DNA of 64,000 bases from Pantoea rodasii (GCF_002095465.1 NZ_MLFP01000002.1:124001-188000); one strand, 5' to 3'; numbered from the stretch's first letter, positions 32,117 to 43,249 are shown. The notes: a model not told the origin generated them from the letters alone. Translations and numbers: made by a program.

Positions 32117-33043
32117 TTATTCCTCGGCTCCCGCAGCAGCGGCGTGATTCATGTCCATGCCTTTATGCTCTGGCATGTCCATATTCCCGTGGCTCATCTT
32201 GAACTTATCAATCACTTGCTTGAACAGTTCAGGAGTAGCAGTAGAGAAATATTCCACCGGGTGATTTTCGCTTGGCGCAGCCAATTTCTCGAAATCATCC
32301 ATGGTGGTCAGCGCGTTAGGTGCCGCTTTAACTTTGGCAACCCACTGCTGGAATTCCGCATCGTCTTTGGTTGCAATGGCTTTGAACTTCATACCAGAGA
32401 AACCGCGACCACTGAAGTTCGCAGAGATACCGTCGAATGTTCCTGGCTCATTGGCGATGAGATGCAGTTTAGTCTGCATACCGGCCATGGCGTAAATCTG
32501 GCTGCCAAGCGTAGGAATAAAGAAGGAGTTCATTACGGAGTTGGAAGTGATCTTGAAGTTCACCGGAGTGTTTGCCGGGAAGGCAATCTGGTTCACGGTT
32601 GCAATACCCTGCTCAGGGTAAATAAACAGCCATTTCCAGTCCAGCGCCACCACATCGATCTCAATCGGCTTCACGTCAGAAACCAGCGGTTTGCTAGGCT
32701 CAAGCGCGTGGGTCGATTTCCAGGTCAGCACGCCGAGGAAGATAATGATCAGGATCGGAATGGTCCAGACCACGGCTTCCACTTTATTAGAGTGTGACCA
32801 GTTAGGGCTATATGTTGCGTTAGTATTTGTTGCCCGATATTTCCAAGCAAAAAATACCGCCATGAAGACTGCCGGGATAACCACGATCATCATCAAGCCG
32901 AAAGCTGTCAGAATCAACGAACGTTGCTCCAGTGCAACCTGTCCTTTGGGATTTAACAACGCACTATCACAGCCACTGAGTAATACAGCGCCTGCAATTA
33001 ATGACAAAATCCCCAAACTTTTATTGTATTTACTGAGTCTCAT
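32117..33043 (-). CDS. cyoA: Cytochrome o ubiquinol oxidase subunit II CyoA
   Basis: The 308-residue lipoprotein has the signal [12 protein letters not shown] with Cys25 as the lipidated residue. Two membrane helices follow (about residues 43-70 and 88-108). The periplasmic cupredoxin domain ([39 protein letters not shown]) lacks the CuA cysteines, as expected for a quinol rather than cytochrome c oxidase. It heads cyoABCDE, with 4 bp to cyoB. The C-terminus is rich in Met and His ([18 protein letters not shown]), which could bind copper but is not demonstrated to. Confidence 0.97.
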   Translation of the reverse strand: MRLSKYNKSLGILSLIAGAVLLSGCDSALLNPKGQVALEQRSLILTAFGLMMIVVIPAVFMAVFFAWKYRATNTNATYSPNWSHSNKVEAVVWTIPILIIIFLGVLTWKSTHALEPSKPLVSDVKPIEIDVVALDWKWLFIYPEQGIATVNQIAFPANTPVNFKITSNSVMNSFFIPTLGSQIYAMAGMQTKLHLIANEPGTFDGISANFSGRGFSGMKFKAIATKDDAEFQQWVAKVKAAPNALTTMDDFEKLAAPSENHPVEYFSTATPELFKQVIDKFKMSHGNMDMPEHKGMDMNHAAAAGAEE

Positions 33044-33483
33044 TTAACGACCTCAATGACAAAGGGCTCTATTGTCGTTTAAGTGTGCGCGCATTTTACG
33101 GGAAGGTTTATGCAGTGTAAACCAGCTTAAGGATGTGTCAGAAGGCTGTTGACACCTTTTGCTAAGGGTGTCACAGATGTTGCGCAGGGTGACAAATTAT
33201 TAATCGCGACAAGCAGTTGGCGTCAATATAACAAAAATCAATGATAGAAACCGCAGAAAAATCAGGGAAAGCATAAACCGTACTGTTAATGCTCATTTAT
33301 TTAACAATTATGTAGCATTTGGGTGATGACTTTTCTACAAAGTAATTGCGCACCGGATTTTAATATTATCTAAGGTTGTTAATTTAATGTTTCTTTTTCG
33401 CGATGAAAAAAATGCTATTCGTTAAAATGAGTTCATTGTTATTTTTTTAGCCAAATATTTTTCGACTGGCAAATTATCATTAC
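33044..33483. other. 440-bp intergenic region upstream of cyoA
   Basis: No open frame here looks coding. The stretch is AT-rich toward ampG and must contain the cyo promoter. A perfect inverted repeat, TGACACC (33150-33156) and GGTGTCA (33167-33173), with a further GGGTGACA at about 33187, lies 110-140 bp upstream of cyoA. E. coli cyo is controlled by ArcA and Fnr, but I cannot assign sites confidently. ampG ends at 33484 without a clear intrinsic terminator. Confidence 0.5.
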
Positions 33484-34971
33484 TTAACTCAGATTTTTTC
33501 CCGGCATTTTTCTTAATGCCAAACAATCTAAAATCACACCCAGGGCAACGGCGGCCAAAGCCAGTGCCATGCCAGCTTCAAAAAGGGGGGCCAGCAAATT
33601 CTCTAAGTGCAAGATATCGGTGGCATTTAGCGCCAGTGCCAGCAGCCACAGCGCCAGGAAAACGCAGCCCGTGCTGAACAGGCGCACCGTCCAGCGATAC
33701 CCTTGTGGCCAAAGGCTGCGCATCACAAATTCCCCGCTTTGCTGAATGGCTTGCAACGTACCGCGGCAGACCCACAGCAAAAGCAAACCAGGTACTCCGG
33801 CAAATACTGTGAAGGCATAAAATGTTGGCCAGCCCCACAGTTCCACTAACCAGCCCGCGGCAGGACCCACGTAAACACGGCCTACAGCGGAAAGTGCCGA
33901 GAGCAAGGCAAACTGCGTAGCGGAGAAGGATTTGTTACACAGCGTCATTAACAACGCCACGAAGGCGGCAGTGCCCATGCCACCGCACAGATTTTCAATA
34001 AACACCGCGCTCGCCATGCTCCACAGATGCGCAGGCGTGACGGCCAGCAGCCAGTAGGCGAAGTTCGAAACAGCCTGCAAGACACCAAAAATCATCAGGG
34101 CGCGGAACAGGCTCAGGCGCTGCATCAACACGCCACCGTAAAGTGCACCAATGATGGTCGCCAACAGGCCGAGCGTTTTGTTGACCAACCCCACATCGCC
34201 CGCGCTGAAGCCCACGCCACGAATCAGAAAGGTGGTGGCGAGTGACGCCGCAAAAGCATCCCCCAGCTTATAAAGGATGATTAAGGTGATCAGCAGCCAG
34301 GCATTGTTACGCAGGAAGAAGTCTTTAAGCGGAAATGAAACCGCCTGGCGCAGGGTATGGGGTTCACGCGCGGGAGTCGCGGGCTCCTTCGCCAGAAAGG
34401 TCGCGATCAGACCTGGCACCATCAGCAGCGCCATCAACCAGTAAGTGGCTTGCCAGCCGAGATAACGATCTGCCAGCCACAACGCCAAACCACCGGAGAT
34501 CAGCATCGCCAATCGATAGCCGAGTACGGTAATCGCCGCACCGCTGCCGCGCTCTTCGGGTGGCAAAATATCGGTTTTCCAGGCATCAAACACGATGTCC
34601 TGCGAGGCAGAGCAGAAGGCCACAACCACGGCCAGTGCAGCCAGTAGCGTCAGATCGCCGGCGGGTTGCATAAAGCCCATCGCAATAATCCCGGCGATGA
34701 GCGCCAGCTGTGTCACCAGCAGCCAGCCACGGCGACGCCCCATAAAGGGCGGGGTGTAACGATCCATCATTGGCGACCACAGAAACTTAAACACGTAAGC
34801 CTGGCCAACAAGGGAGAAGAAACCGATGGTTTTCAGATCGACATTCTCAACCGTCATCCACGCCTGTAAGGTTCCGGCCGTGAGTGCCAGCGGCAAGCCA
34901 GAAGCAAAACCCAATAGCAGCAATACCGCTGCGTTACGTTGGGTGAAAATGCGCAGATAGTGAGAAGTCAT
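33484..34971 (-). CDS. ampG: Muropeptide permease AmpG
   Basis: I start at the ATG at 34971 (MTSHYLRIFTQRNAAVLLLL), giving 495 residues; a TTG two codons earlier is not needed. The transporter has about 14 hydrophobic segments. GFASGLPLALTAGTLQAWMT, AFCSASQDIVFDAWKTD and ENLCGGMGTAAFVALLMTLC are AmpG signatures. It imports anhydromuramyl peptides for cell-wall recycling and so influences AmpC beta-lactamase induction. It lies 54 bp after yajG on the same strand. Confidence 0.96.
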   Translation of the reverse strand: MTSHYLRIFTQRNAAVLLLLGFASGLPLALTAGTLQAWMTVENVDLKTIGFFSLVGQAYVFKFLWSPMMDRYTPPFMGRRRGWLLVTQLALIAGIIAMGFMQPAGDLTLLAALAVVVAFCSASQDIVFDAWKTDILPPEERGSGAAITVLGYRLAMLISGGLALWLADRYLGWQATYWLMALLMVPGLIATFLAKEPATPAREPHTLRQAVSFPLKDFFLRNNAWLLITLIILYKLGDAFAASLATTFLIRGVGFSAGDVGLVNKTLGLLATIIGALYGGVLMQRLSLFRALMIFGVLQAVSNFAYWLLAVTPAHLWSMASAVFIENLCGGMGTAAFVALLMTLCNKSFSATQFALLSALSAVGRVYVGPAAGWLVELWGWPTFYAFTVFAGVPGLLLLWVCRGTLQAIQQSGEFVMRSLWPQGYRWTVRLFSTGCVFLALWLLALALNATDILHLENLLAPLFEAGMALALAAVALGVILDCLALRKMPGKNLS

Positions 34972-35025
34972 AACCAACCTGAAATGATGCCCGGCCAGCG
35001 ATGACCGGGCAGAATAGCTGAGGAA

Positions 35026-35604
35026 TTAGCGGGCGTTCTGTTTGATAAACTCGTGAACGCTAGTGTCCTGCGCCATATCAGCAATCACGTCACTCAGGGT
35101 AGAGTTAACCGCGTTGGTGATCTTCGCGTTGGTGGCGGTGAATGCGCCTTCTACGCTGTAAGTCTGACGGTAGTTTTTAACCTGCTTGTTACCGTTTTTA
35201 GCGGTGGCAATGATGGAGATGTCTGCCTTGGTCGTAATGCTGTAGCGCACGTTGCCTTGAGTCACATCAGCGTAAAGACCATTGACGACAATCTGCAGGT
35301 CAACCGCACCGTTTGGACCGATCATATAGCCACGTGACGTCATTTGCTTTTCCAGCACTTCCTGCAGCAGGAAGCGCAGGTCGCGTGAAGGCGTCAGCGT
35401 TACCAATTGGCCATCGCGGTTCACTTTCGCCAATGCCTGATCGGAACGCTGATCGGCACCGTTCACACTGATGGTTGCGCCCATCAGACTTGGGTCTTGC
35501 TGTGGCAGTTGGATCTTAGGCTGGATATTAAGGGTGGTATTATTGCTGGCACAGCCGGCCAAAATAAAAGCAGCCAGCAGAGGGAATAACAGTTTTTTCA
35601 ACAT
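35026..35604 (-). CDS. yajG: YajG family lipoprotein
   Basis: The ATG at 35604 (MLKKLLFPLLAAFILAGC) gives 192 residues, with the lipobox LAGC and Cys18. IQLPQQDPSLMGATISVNGA and SRDLRFLLQEVLEKQMTSRG match YajG through to the C-terminal DTSVHEFIKQNAR. The biochemical role is not established. It precedes ampG in the same orientation, as in E. coli, and is divergent from bolA. Confidence 0.95.
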   Translation of the reverse strand: MLKKLLFPLLAAFILAGCASNNTTLNIQPKIQLPQQDPSLMGATISVNGADQRSDQALAKVNRDGQLVTLTPSRDLRFLLQEVLEKQMTSRGYMIGPNGAVDLQIVVNGLYADVTQGNVRYSITTKADISIIATAKNGNKQVKNYRQTYSVEGAFTATNAKITNAVNSTLSDVIADMAQDTSVHEFIKQNAR

Positions 35605-35870
35605 ACTCATTCTCGTTAGCATATGGGTTGGTTTGCAAAACTGCGGCCATCATAGCATTGCGCGACGGCGAAAAAGCCCCGTGCCAGTGGAAATTGATTG
35701 TAAAGGCTTTTTTCGGACAGACGGTCACGTAACAGCGTTGACCTGACGAATAAGCTCGTTAAGATGCGCAGCAGATCAGCAATTATTTCCGGCGCGCCTG
35801 CGGGTTGGGCAAAAAACCTACTAATATTTAAACAGATGGGCACAGCGCTCGCCGTTAAGGAGTGTTAACA

Positions 35871-36185
35871 ATGATTCGCGAACAAATAGAAGAAAAGCTG
35901 CGTAAGGCGTTCGAACCTGCACATCTTGAAGTGCATGATGAGAGCTACCGTCATAACGTGCCCGCTGGTTCTGAAAGTCACTTTAAAGTGGTGATTGTCA
36001 GTGATGTCTTTACCGGCCAGCGATTCCTGCAGCGTCATCGCGCTATTTATGGCGAATTGACGGAAGAACTCGCAGGCAGCGTGCACGCGCTGGCTTTGCA
36101 TACCTACACGCAAAAAGAGTGGGATGGGCTACAAGATACCGTACTGGCATCACCCAATTGCCGCGGTGCCGGCACCCTTGCCTGA
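35871..36185 (+). CDS. bolA: Transcriptional regulator BolA
   Basis: The ATG at 35871, 8 nt after AAGGAG, gives 104 residues starting [20 protein letters not shown]. The class II KH-like fold is recognisable from [20 protein letters not shown] (with the conserved His) and [15 protein letters not shown]. BolA controls morphology and stress genes and pairs with the monothiol glutaredoxin GrxD through an iron-sulfur cluster. A terminator follows at 36207. Confidence 0.96.
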   Translation: MIREQIEEKLRKAFEPAHLEVHDESYRHNVPAGSESHFKVVIVSDVFTGQRFLQRHRAIYGELTEELAGSVHALALHTYTQKEWDGLQDTVLASPNCRGAGTLA

Positions 36186-36206
36186 TTCCCTCTGCAATCC
36201 TCCCCT

Positions 36207-36235
36207 AAAACGGCCTGCGGGCCGTTTTCTTTTCA
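36207..36235 (+). terminator. Terminator after bolA
   Basis: AAAACGGCC and GGCCGTTTT pair around TGCG and are followed by CTTTTC, 22 bp past the bolA stop. Confidence 0.88.
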
Positions 36236-36486
36236 TTAATTACCCTCAAACGCGATCCATGGCGCAAAAAAGCAGCAAAACCGCTAAAAAGTGGTGAGTT
36301 TGCAGCCTCGACTCATTCCAGCGATGCCGCTATAATGCGGCGTCTATTTTTCCGGAATGTCTTCGGGACGCTTCTGGTGACAGGGATTAGGTTCTGCCTG
36401 CAGAGGCCGTCCCGGTTGTTGGATACGGCGCATTTAATGTGTGGTGTCTGAAGTTGACCGAGCACGTGATTTTTTGAGGTAACAAG

Positions 36487-37791
36487 ATGACAGTTTCAGT
36501 AGAAACCACTCAGGGTCTGGGCCGTCGCATTTCGATTACTGTTGCAGCTGACAGCATCGAAAGTGCAGTGAAGAAAGAACTGGTGGAAGTAGCTAAGAAA
36601 GTCCGTATCGACGGTTTCCGTAAAGGCAAAGTGCCAGCACACATCATTTCTCAGCGCTACGGTGCTTCTGTTCGCCAGGACGTACTGGGCGAGCTGATGA
36701 CGCGCAACTTCGTTGACGCCATCATCAAAGAGAAAATCAACCCAGCTGGTGCACCAAACTACGTGCCGGGCGAATACAAAGAAGGTGAAGATTTCACCTA
36801 CGCGGTTGAGTTCGAAGTGTACCCAGAAGTTGAGCTGAAAGGCCTGGATGCCATCGAAGTTGAGAAGCCAGTTGTTGAAGTCACTGATGCTGACGTTGAC
36901 ACCATGCTGGACACTCTGCAGAAGCAGCAGGCGACCTGGAAAGAAAGCGATGCAGCAGCGACTGCTGAAGATCGCGCAACCATCGACTTCTCTGGTTCAG
37001 TTGACGGCGAAGAGTTCGAAGGCGGCAAAGCGTCTGACTTCGTGCTGGCGATGGGTCAGGGTCGTATGATCCCAGGCTTCGAAGAAGGTGTTGTTGGCCA
37101 TAAAGCGGGCGAAACCTTCACTATCGACGTGAAATTCCCAGACGATTACCACGCTGAAACCCTGAAAGGGAAAGATGCGAAGTTCGAAATCGTGCTGAAG
37201 AAAGTGGAAACTCGCGAGCTGCCAGAGCTGACTGAAGAGTTCATCAAGCGCTTTGGCGTTGAAGATGGTTCAGTTGCTGGTCTGCGTGCAGAAGTGCGTA
37301 AGAACATGGATCGCGAGCTGAAAGGCGCTATCCGTAACCGCGTGAAGTCTCAGGCGATTGATGGTTTGGTTGAAGCCAATGACATCGATGTTCCTGTTGC
37401 GTTGATCGACGGCGAAATCGACGTACTGCGTCGCCAGGCTGCGCAGCGTTTCGGTGGCAACGAGAAGCAAGCTTTCGAGCTGCCACGTGAACTGTTCGAA
37501 GAGCAGGCTAAACGTCGCGTTGTTGTCGGTCTGCTGTTGGGCGAAGTGATTCGCATCAACGAGCTGAAAGCTGACGAAGACCGCGTTAAAGCGCTGATCG
37601 AAGAGATGGCTTCTGCTTACGAAGATCCGCAGGAAGTGATTGAGTTCTACAGCAAGAACAACGAGCTGATGAACAACATGCGCAACGTTGCTCTGGAAGA
37701 GCAGGCTGTTGAAGCGGTACTGGCGAAAGCCAAAGTGACCGACAAAGCAACCAACTTCCAGGAACTGATGAACCAGACCTCAGCGGCCTGA
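36487..37791 (+). CDS. tig: Trigger factor Tig
   Basis: The 434-residue ribosome-bound chaperone has the ribosome signature [19 protein letters not shown] near residues 41-60. An FKBP-type PPIase domain (about 160-245) carries [19 protein letters not shown] and [16 protein letters not shown]. The rest is the helical C-terminal cradle. It binds nascent chains at the exit tunnel. The 300-bp region upstream holds the bolA terminator and presumably the tig promoter. An AGGT box precedes the ATG and a strong terminator follows. Confidence 0.97.
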   Translation: MTVSVETTQGLGRRISITVAADSIESAVKKELVEVAKKVRIDGFRKGKVPAHIISQRYGASVRQDVLGELMTRNFVDAIIKEKINPAGAPNYVPGEYKEGEDFTYAVEFEVYPEVELKGLDAIEVEKPVVEVTDADVDTMLDTLQKQQATWKESDAAATAEDRATIDFSGSVDGEEFEGGKASDFVLAMGQGRMIPGFEEGVVGHKAGETFTIDVKFPDDYHAETLKGKDAKFEIVLKKVETRELPELTEEFIKRFGVEDGSVAGLRAEVRKNMDRELKGAIRNRVKSQAIDGLVEANDIDVPVALIDGEIDVLRRQAAQRFGGNEKQAFELPRELFEEQAKRRVVVGLLLGEVIRINELKADEDRVKALIEEMASAYEDPQEVIEFYSKNNELMNNMRNVALEEQAVEAVLAKAKVTDKATNFQELMNQTSAA

Positions 37792-37815
37792 TTCGTTAGT
37801 TAACCGAAAGTGCGG

Positions 37816-37847
37816 AGCCCGCGACTGAAAAGTCGCGGGCTTTTTTC
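37816..37847 (+). terminator. Terminator after tig
   Basis: AGCCCGCGACT and AGTCGCGGGCT form a perfect 11-bp stem around GAAA, followed by TTTTTTC. Confidence 0.96.
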
Positions 37848-37954
37848 TTTTCTGGCCCAAACCGCACAGATTTGTCCTCTATTTGCTTAATTAATCGGCA
37901 AATCTTTCGCTAAGCTCTTTTTCCGTGTTAGCGAATGGGCAAAAGGTTGTTATG

Positions 37955-37983
37955 CTTGAAACAACTGGGCAGCATCCCCAGAT
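37955..37983 (+). promoter_or_regulatory. Heat-shock (sigma-32) promoter of clpP-clpX
   Basis: CTTGAAA (37955-37961) and CCCCAGAT (37976-37983) are separated by 14 nt, matching the sigma-32 -35 and -10 elements. Transcription would start near 37990, leaving a leader of about 140 nt before clpP. The rest of the 336-bp tig-clpP gap holds only the tig terminator. Confidence 0.85.
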
Positions 37984-38127
37984 AGAGGGAGCATGCATGA
38001 GAACAGTGAGACTGGCTGATTAACCGTCCTGTTATGTCGGAGTGAGGGGGCAGCGCATAGTTTTCCCGGCGCGCCTCACGTAATATCGGTACAGAATGTT
38101 GCCAATGAAATTTATCAGGAGACGGTA

Positions 38128-38751
38128 ATGTCATACAGTGGCGATCGTGAATTTACTGCACCGCACATGGCGCTGGTGCCAATGGTGGTCGAACAAACCT
38201 CGCGCGGCGAGCGTTCTTACGACATCTACTCCCGCCTGCTCAAAGAGCGTGTGATCTTCCTGACCGGCCAGGTTGAAGATCATATGGCCAACCTGATCGT
38301 GGCGCAGATGCTGTTTCTGGAAGCTGAGAATCCTGAAAAAGACATTTATCTCTACATTAACTCGCCAGGTGGCGTGATTACTGCCGGAATGTCGATTTAT
38401 GACACCATGAAATTCATCAAGCCGGACGTCAGCACCATTTGTATGGGTCAGGCTTGTTCGATGGGTGCGTTCCTGCTAACCGCAGGCACCAAAGGCAAAC
38501 GTTTCTGCTTGCCGAATTCCCGCGTGATGATTCACCAGCCGCTGGGCGGCTATCAGGGCCAGGCGACGGACATTGAAATCCATGCGCGTGAAATTCTGAA
38601 AGTGAAACAGCGTATGAATGAGTTGATGGCTGAACACACCGGCAAATCACTGGAAGAGATTGAACGCGACACCGAGCGCGATCGTTTCCTCTCAGCCAGC
38701 GAAGCGGTAGAGTATGGCTTGGTCGATTCCATCCTGACGCATCGCCAATAA
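38128..38751 (+). CDS. clpP: ATP-dependent Clp protease proteolytic subunit ClpP
   Basis: The 207-residue serine protease keeps the catalytic Ser111 ([15 protein letters not shown]) and His136 ([10 protein letters not shown]), with the Asp in the [20 protein letters not shown] region. The first 14 residues are the propeptide removed by self-processing. Fourteen subunits form the barrel docked by ClpX or ClpA. The ATG at 38128 follows AGGAGACGGTA. clpX starts 126 bp downstream. Confidence 0.98.
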   Translation: MSYSGDREFTAPHMALVPMVVEQTSRGERSYDIYSRLLKERVIFLTGQVEDHMANLIVAQMLFLEAENPEKDIYLYINSPGGVITAGMSIYDTMKFIKPDVSTICMGQACSMGAFLLTAGTKGKRFCLPNSRVMIHQPLGGYQGQATDIEIHAREILKVKQRMNELMAEHTGKSLEEIERDTERDRFLSASEAVEYGLVDSILTHRQ

Positions 38752-38877
38752 GACACATCTGGCTGCCCCTTACGCTATAGTTAACGGGGCAGGTAGTTGG
38801 GTTGAATGAATACGGCCGTTGATGTACGGCCAGTGCCGTACACCAAATTGAGTCTGAGAAAGAAAAGAGGTTAGCTG

Positions 38878-40149
38878 ATGACAGATAAGCGCAAAGACGG
38901 TTCAGGTAAGTTGCTGTACTGCTCTTTCTGCGGCAAAAGCCAGCATGAAGTCCGTAAGCTGATTGCCGGGCCGTCAGTGTATATTTGCGACGAGTGTGTT
39001 GATTTATGCAATGACATCATTCGCGAAGAGATCAAAGAAGTCGCTCCGCATCGTGAGCGCAGTGCACTGCCGACGCCGCATGAAATTCGTCATCATTTAG
39101 ATGATTACGTCATCGGTCAGGAAAAGGCGAAAAAAGTGCTGGCGGTTGCGGTTTACAACCACTACAAACGTCTGCGCAATGGCGATACCAGCAACGGTAT
39201 TGAGCTGGGTAAAAGTAACATTCTGCTGATCGGTCCAACCGGTAGCGGTAAAACGTTGCTGGCTGAAACCCTGGCACGCCTGCTGGATGTTCCGTTTACC
39301 ATGGCAGATGCGACCACACTGACCGAAGCCGGTTACGTGGGCGAAGATGTGGAAAACATCATCCAGAAACTGCTGCAGAAGTGTGATTACGATGTGCAGA
39401 AAGCACAGCGCGGCATTGTCTACATCGATGAAATTGACAAGATTTCTCGTAAGTCAGACAACCCGTCAATCACGCGTGACGTATCAGGTGAAGGTGTACA
39501 GCAAGCCTTGCTAAAACTGATCGAAGGCACCGTGGCAGCCGTTCCGCCACAGGGTGGACGTAAGCACCCGCAGCAGGAATTCTTGCAGGTTGATACCTCA
39601 AAAATTCTGTTTATCTGCGGTGGCGCATTTGCTGGCCTCGATAAAGTGATTTCCCAGCGTGTTGAGACCGGAACCGGTATCGGCTTTGGCGCAACGGTGA
39701 AGGGCAAATCCCAGAAAGCCAGCGAAGGCGAGTTGCTGTCGCAGGTTGAGCCTGAAGATTTGATTAAATTTGGTCTGATTCCTGAGTTTATCGGTCGTCT
39801 GCCTGTTGTGGCGACACTGAATGAGCTGAGTGAAGAAGCGCTGATTCAGATCCTGCGTGAGCCGAAGAATGCGTTGACCAAACAGTACCAGGCGTTGTTT
39901 AACCTGGAAGGCGTTGAGCTGGAGTTCCGCGACGAAGCGCTGACAGCGATTGCGAAGAAAGCGATGTCCCGTAAAACCGGTGCACGTGGCCTGCGTTCTA
40001 TTGTTGAAGGTGCGCTGCTGGAAACCATGTACGATCTGCCATCGATGGATGACGTGGAAAAAGTGGTGATTGATGAGTCAGTGATTGACGGTCAATCCGA
40101 GCCGATGTTGATTTATGGTAAGCATGAAGCTCAGGCTTCTGGCGAATAA
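38878..40149 (+). CDS. clpX: ATP-dependent Clp protease ATP-binding subunit ClpX
   Basis: The 423-residue AAA+ unfoldase has an N-terminal zinc-binding domain with Cys15, Cys18, Cys37 and Cys40. Walker A is GPTGSGKT at 119-126, followed by the pore-loop GYVGEDVE and Walker [11 protein letters not shown]. The IGFGATVKG segment follows the IGF loop that docks on ClpP. It delivers tagged substrates such as ssrA proteins and RpoS to ClpP. Translation starts at the ATG after AGAGGTTAGCTG. Confidence 0.98.
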   Translation: MTDKRKDGSGKLLYCSFCGKSQHEVRKLIAGPSVYICDECVDLCNDIIREEIKEVAPHRERSALPTPHEIRHHLDDYVIGQEKAKKVLAVAVYNHYKRLRNGDTSNGIELGKSNILLIGPTGSGKTLLAETLARLLDVPFTMADATTLTEAGYVGEDVENIIQKLLQKCDYDVQKAQRGIVYIDEIDKISRKSDNPSITRDVSGEGVQQALLKLIEGTVAAVPPQGGRKHPQQEFLQVDTSKILFICGGAFAGLDKVISQRVETGTGIGFGATVKGKSQKASEGELLSQVEPEDLIKFGLIPEFIGRLPVVATLNELSEEALIQILREPKNALTKQYQALFNLEGVELEFRDEALTAIAKKAMSRKTGARGLRSIVEGALLETMYDLPSMDDVEKVVIDESVIDGQSEPMLIYGKHEAQASGE

Positions 40150-40179
40150 ATAAACAATCGAACCATGTTGTTATCTTAA

Positions 40180-40210
40180 AAAAGGGGAAAATGTTTCCCC
40201 TTTTGTTTTT
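40180..40210 (+). terminator. Terminator after clpX
   Basis: AAAAGGGGAAA and TTTCCCCTTTT pair around ATG and are followed by GTTTTTC, 30 bp past the clpX stop. It separates clpPX from lon. Confidence 0.85.
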
Positions 40211-40224
40211 CTCTCTCCCGTGAC

Positions 40225-40252
40225 ATTGAATGTCGACCAAGCATCCCCATAT
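40225..40252 (+). promoter_or_regulatory. Heat-shock (sigma-32) promoter of lon
   Basis: ATTGAA (40225-40230) and CCCCATAT (40245-40252), 14 nt apart, resemble sigma-32 elements and correspond in position to the E. coli lon promoter, which also has CCCCATAT. The -35 is one base off the consensus. Confidence 0.78.
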
Positions 40253-40335
40253 ACTCAATATCCTGTGGGTTGAACTGCAAACTTCTTTTACGCGGTACCC
40301 ATCACCTGGCGGACATTAAACTAAGAGAGAGCTCT

Positions 40336-42689
40336 ATGAATCCTGAGCGTTCTGAACGCATTGAAATCCCCGTGTTGCCTTTGCGCGACGTGGTGGTTTA
40401 TCCGCACATGGTAATTCCGTTGTTTGTTGGTCGGGAAAAATCGATTCGTTGCCTTGAAGCGGCGATGGATCATGACAAGAAGATCATGCTGGTTGCCCAG
40501 AAAGAGGCTTCAACGGATGAACCTGGTATTAACGATCTCTTCTCGGTAGGGACCGTCGCTTCCGTACTGCAGATGCTCAAGCTACCCGACGGCACGGTAA
40601 AAGTGCTGGTTGAAGGCTTGCAGCGTGCGCACATCACCACGCTGGCTGACAATGGCGACCATTTTGTTGCCCAGGCCGAATACCTGATCTCGCCAGAAAT
40701 TGAAGAGCGCGAGCAGGAAGTGCTGGTGCGTACGGCCATCAATCAGTTTGAAGGCTACATCAAACTGAACAAAAAATTCCACCTGAGGTATTAACCTCAC
40801 TGAACAGCATTGACGATGCGGCGCGTCTCGCCGACACCGTGGCAGCGCATATGCCGCTGAAGCTGGCTGATAAGCAGTCAGTGCTGGAGATGTCCGACGT
40901 GAACGAGCGTCTGGAATATCTGATGGCGATGATGGAATCTGAAATCGATCTGCTGCAGGTTGAGAAACGCATTCGCAACCGCGTGAAAAAGCAGATGGAG
41001 AAAAGCCAGCGTGAGTACTATCTGAATGAGCAAATGAAAGCCATTCAGAAAGAGCTGGGCGAAATGGATGATGCGCCGGATGAATACGAAGCGCTGAAAC
41101 GTAAAATTGAAGCGGCAAAAATGCCGACTGAAGCACGTGAAAAAGCCGAAGCTGAACTGCAGAAGCTGAAGATGATGTCGCCGATGTCCGCAGAAGCGAC
41201 GGTGGTTCGCGGCTACATCGATTGGATGGTTCAGGTTCCGTGGGTCGCGCGCAGCAAAGTGAAAAAAGACCTGCTGAAAGCGCAGGAAACGCTGGATATC
41301 GACCACTACGGTTTAGAACGCGTCAAAGACCGCATCCTTGAGTACCTCGCGGTGCAGAGTCGCGTCAGCAAAATCAAAGGGCCGATTCTGTGCCTCGTCG
41401 GACCGCCAGGAGTAGGTAAAACCTCGCTGGGTCAGTCAATTGCTAAAGCCACCGGCCGTAAATATGTGCGTATGGCACTGGGCGGCGTGCGCGATGAAGC
41501 GGAAATCCGCGGACATCGTCGTACTTATATCGGTTCTATGCCGGGCAAACTGATTCAGAAGATGGCGAAAGTCGGCGTGAAAAACCCGCTGTTCCTGCTG
41601 GATGAGATCGATAAGATGTCATCTGATATGCGCGGCGATCCGGCTTCTGCATTACTGGAAGTGCTGGATCCAGAACAGAATATCGCGTTTAACGATCACT
41701 ATCTGGAAGTGGATTACGATCTCTCTGACGTAATGTTTGTGGCGACGTCAAACTCCATGAACATCCCGGCACCGCTGCTGGACCGTATGGAAGTGATTCG
41801 TCTCTCGGGTTATACCGAAGATGAAAAACTGAACATCGCCAAGCAGCACTTACTGCCGAAGCAGATTGAGCGTAACGCGCTAAAAGAGAAAGAGATCAGC
41901 GTTGACGATAGCGCCATCATCGGCATTATCCGCTATTACACCCGTGAAGCGGGCGTGCGTAGCCTGGAACGTGAACTCTCCAAGCTGTGTCGTAAAGCGG
42001 TGAAAACCCTGCTGATGGACAAGACCAAGAAGAGCATCAAGATTAACGGTGAAAACCTTAACGACTTCCTGGGCGTACAGCGCTTTGACTATGGTCGCGC
42101 GGATACTGAAAACCGCGTGGGTCAGGTCACGGGTCTGGCGTGGACGGAAGTGGGCGGCGATCTGCTGACCATCGAAACCGCCTGCGTACCGGGCAAAGGT
42201 AAACTGACTTACACCGGTTCGCTGGGTGAAGTGATGCAGGAGTCTATCCAGGCGGCGCTGACGGTGGTTCGTGCACGTGCGGATAAACTCGGTATCAACG
42301 GCGATTTCCATGAGAAGCGTGATATTCACGTGCACGTACCGGAAGGGGCAACACCGAAGGACGGTCCAAGCGCAGGTATCGCCATGTGTACCGCGCTGGT
42401 TTCATGCCTGACGGGTAACCCAGTACGTTCCGATGTGGCAATGACCGGTGAGATCACCTTACGTGGTCAGGTACTGCCGATTGGCGGCCTGAAAGAGAAG
42501 TTGCTGGCAGCACATCGCGGCGGCATCAAAACCGTGCTAATCCCGGACGAAAACAAACGTGATCTGGAAGAAATTCCACAGAACGTGATTGCCGATCTGA
42601 CCATCCATCCTGTGAAGCGTATTGAAGAAGTGCTGAACCTGGCACTGGAAAATGCGCCTTACGGAATGCAGGTTGCGACGGCAAAATAG
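40336..42689 (+). pseudogene. lon: ATP-dependent protease Lon, frameshifted in this sequence
   Basis: The ATG at 40336 (MNPERSERIEIPVLPLRDVV) opens a frame that stops after 152 residues at 40794 with the non-homologous tail FHLRY. The rest of Lon continues in another frame to 42689. The break is at six A's (40771-40776). One more A gives [18 protein letters not shown], the normal sequence. All other features are intact: substrate-binding N-domain, Walker A GPPGVGKT, Walker [10 protein letters not shown], and the peptidase with catalytic Ser in [11 protein letters not shown] and Lys in [10 protein letters not shown]. The rebuilt protein would be about 784 residues, as in E. coli. A sequencing error is the likeliest cause. 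Confidence 0.93.
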
Positions 42690-42718
42690 TGATTAACGGC
42701 AAAAACCGCTAAAAACCG

Positions 42719-42755
42719 AAGCTGGCAGGCCAAATGGTGCTTGCCAGCTTTTTTT
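42719..42755 (+). terminator. Terminator after lon
   Basis: AAGCTGGCA and TGCCAGCTT form a perfect 9-bp stem with a GC pair inside the loop, followed by six or more T's, 30 bp past the lon stop. Confidence 0.9.
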
Positions 42756-42901
42756 GTGCCGCTAATTTAAGGGGCTGCTGGATCAACGATTAAGATGAAT
42801 ACCGTTGTCTCAGCTCCACAGGCTTGATATAACTGGCTGCGCGTTCGCACCGGGCGGGAAGCGCGGGTGCGATGTGAATAATAAAAGAGGGGATGAAGAG
42901 A

Positions 42902-43174
42902 GTGAATAAGTCACAGTTGATCGACAAAATTGCTGCAGACGCTGACATTTCTAAAGCAGCAGCGGGACGTGTATTAGATGCATTCATGGGCTCTGTTTCT
43001 GACGCGCTGAAAGGCGGTGATGAAGTTGCACTGGTTGGTTTCGGTACTTTCTCTGTACGTGAGCGTGCTGCTCGTACGGGCCGTAACCCGCAAACTGGTA
43101 AAGAGATCACCATCCCGGCTGGTAAAGTACCGGGCTTCCGTGCAGGTAAAGCACTGAAAGACTCAGTCAATTAA
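42902..43174 (+). CDS. hupB: DNA-binding protein HU-beta (HupB)
   Basis: I start at the GTG at 42902 ([20 protein letters not shown]), which gives 90 residues and corresponds to the GTG used in E. coli. The ATG three codons earlier is less likely. [20 protein letters not shown] is the DNA-gripping arm, and Pro in that segment intercalates. HU-beta compacts and bends DNA. It follows lon and precedes ppiD, with its own terminator. Confidence 0.97.
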   Translation: MNKSQLIDKIAADADISKAAAGRVLDAFMGSVSDALKGGDEVALVGFGTFSVRERAARTGRNPQTGKEITIPAGKVPGFRAGKALKDSVN

Positions 43175-43249
43175 TGACCGCTGATACATCCATTGAAGCA
43201 TTTTCTTCTATGGATTGAGGACGAAAAAGCCGTTCTCATGTAACATACG

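Noticed and set aside
34027..34245. 72-residue plus-strand frame opposite ampG
   Set aside because: It is an antisense shadow with no start signal.
37993..38025. Short leader-like frame before clpP (MRTVRLAD)
   Set aside because: It has only eight codons, no ribosome-binding site and no regulatory amino acid run.
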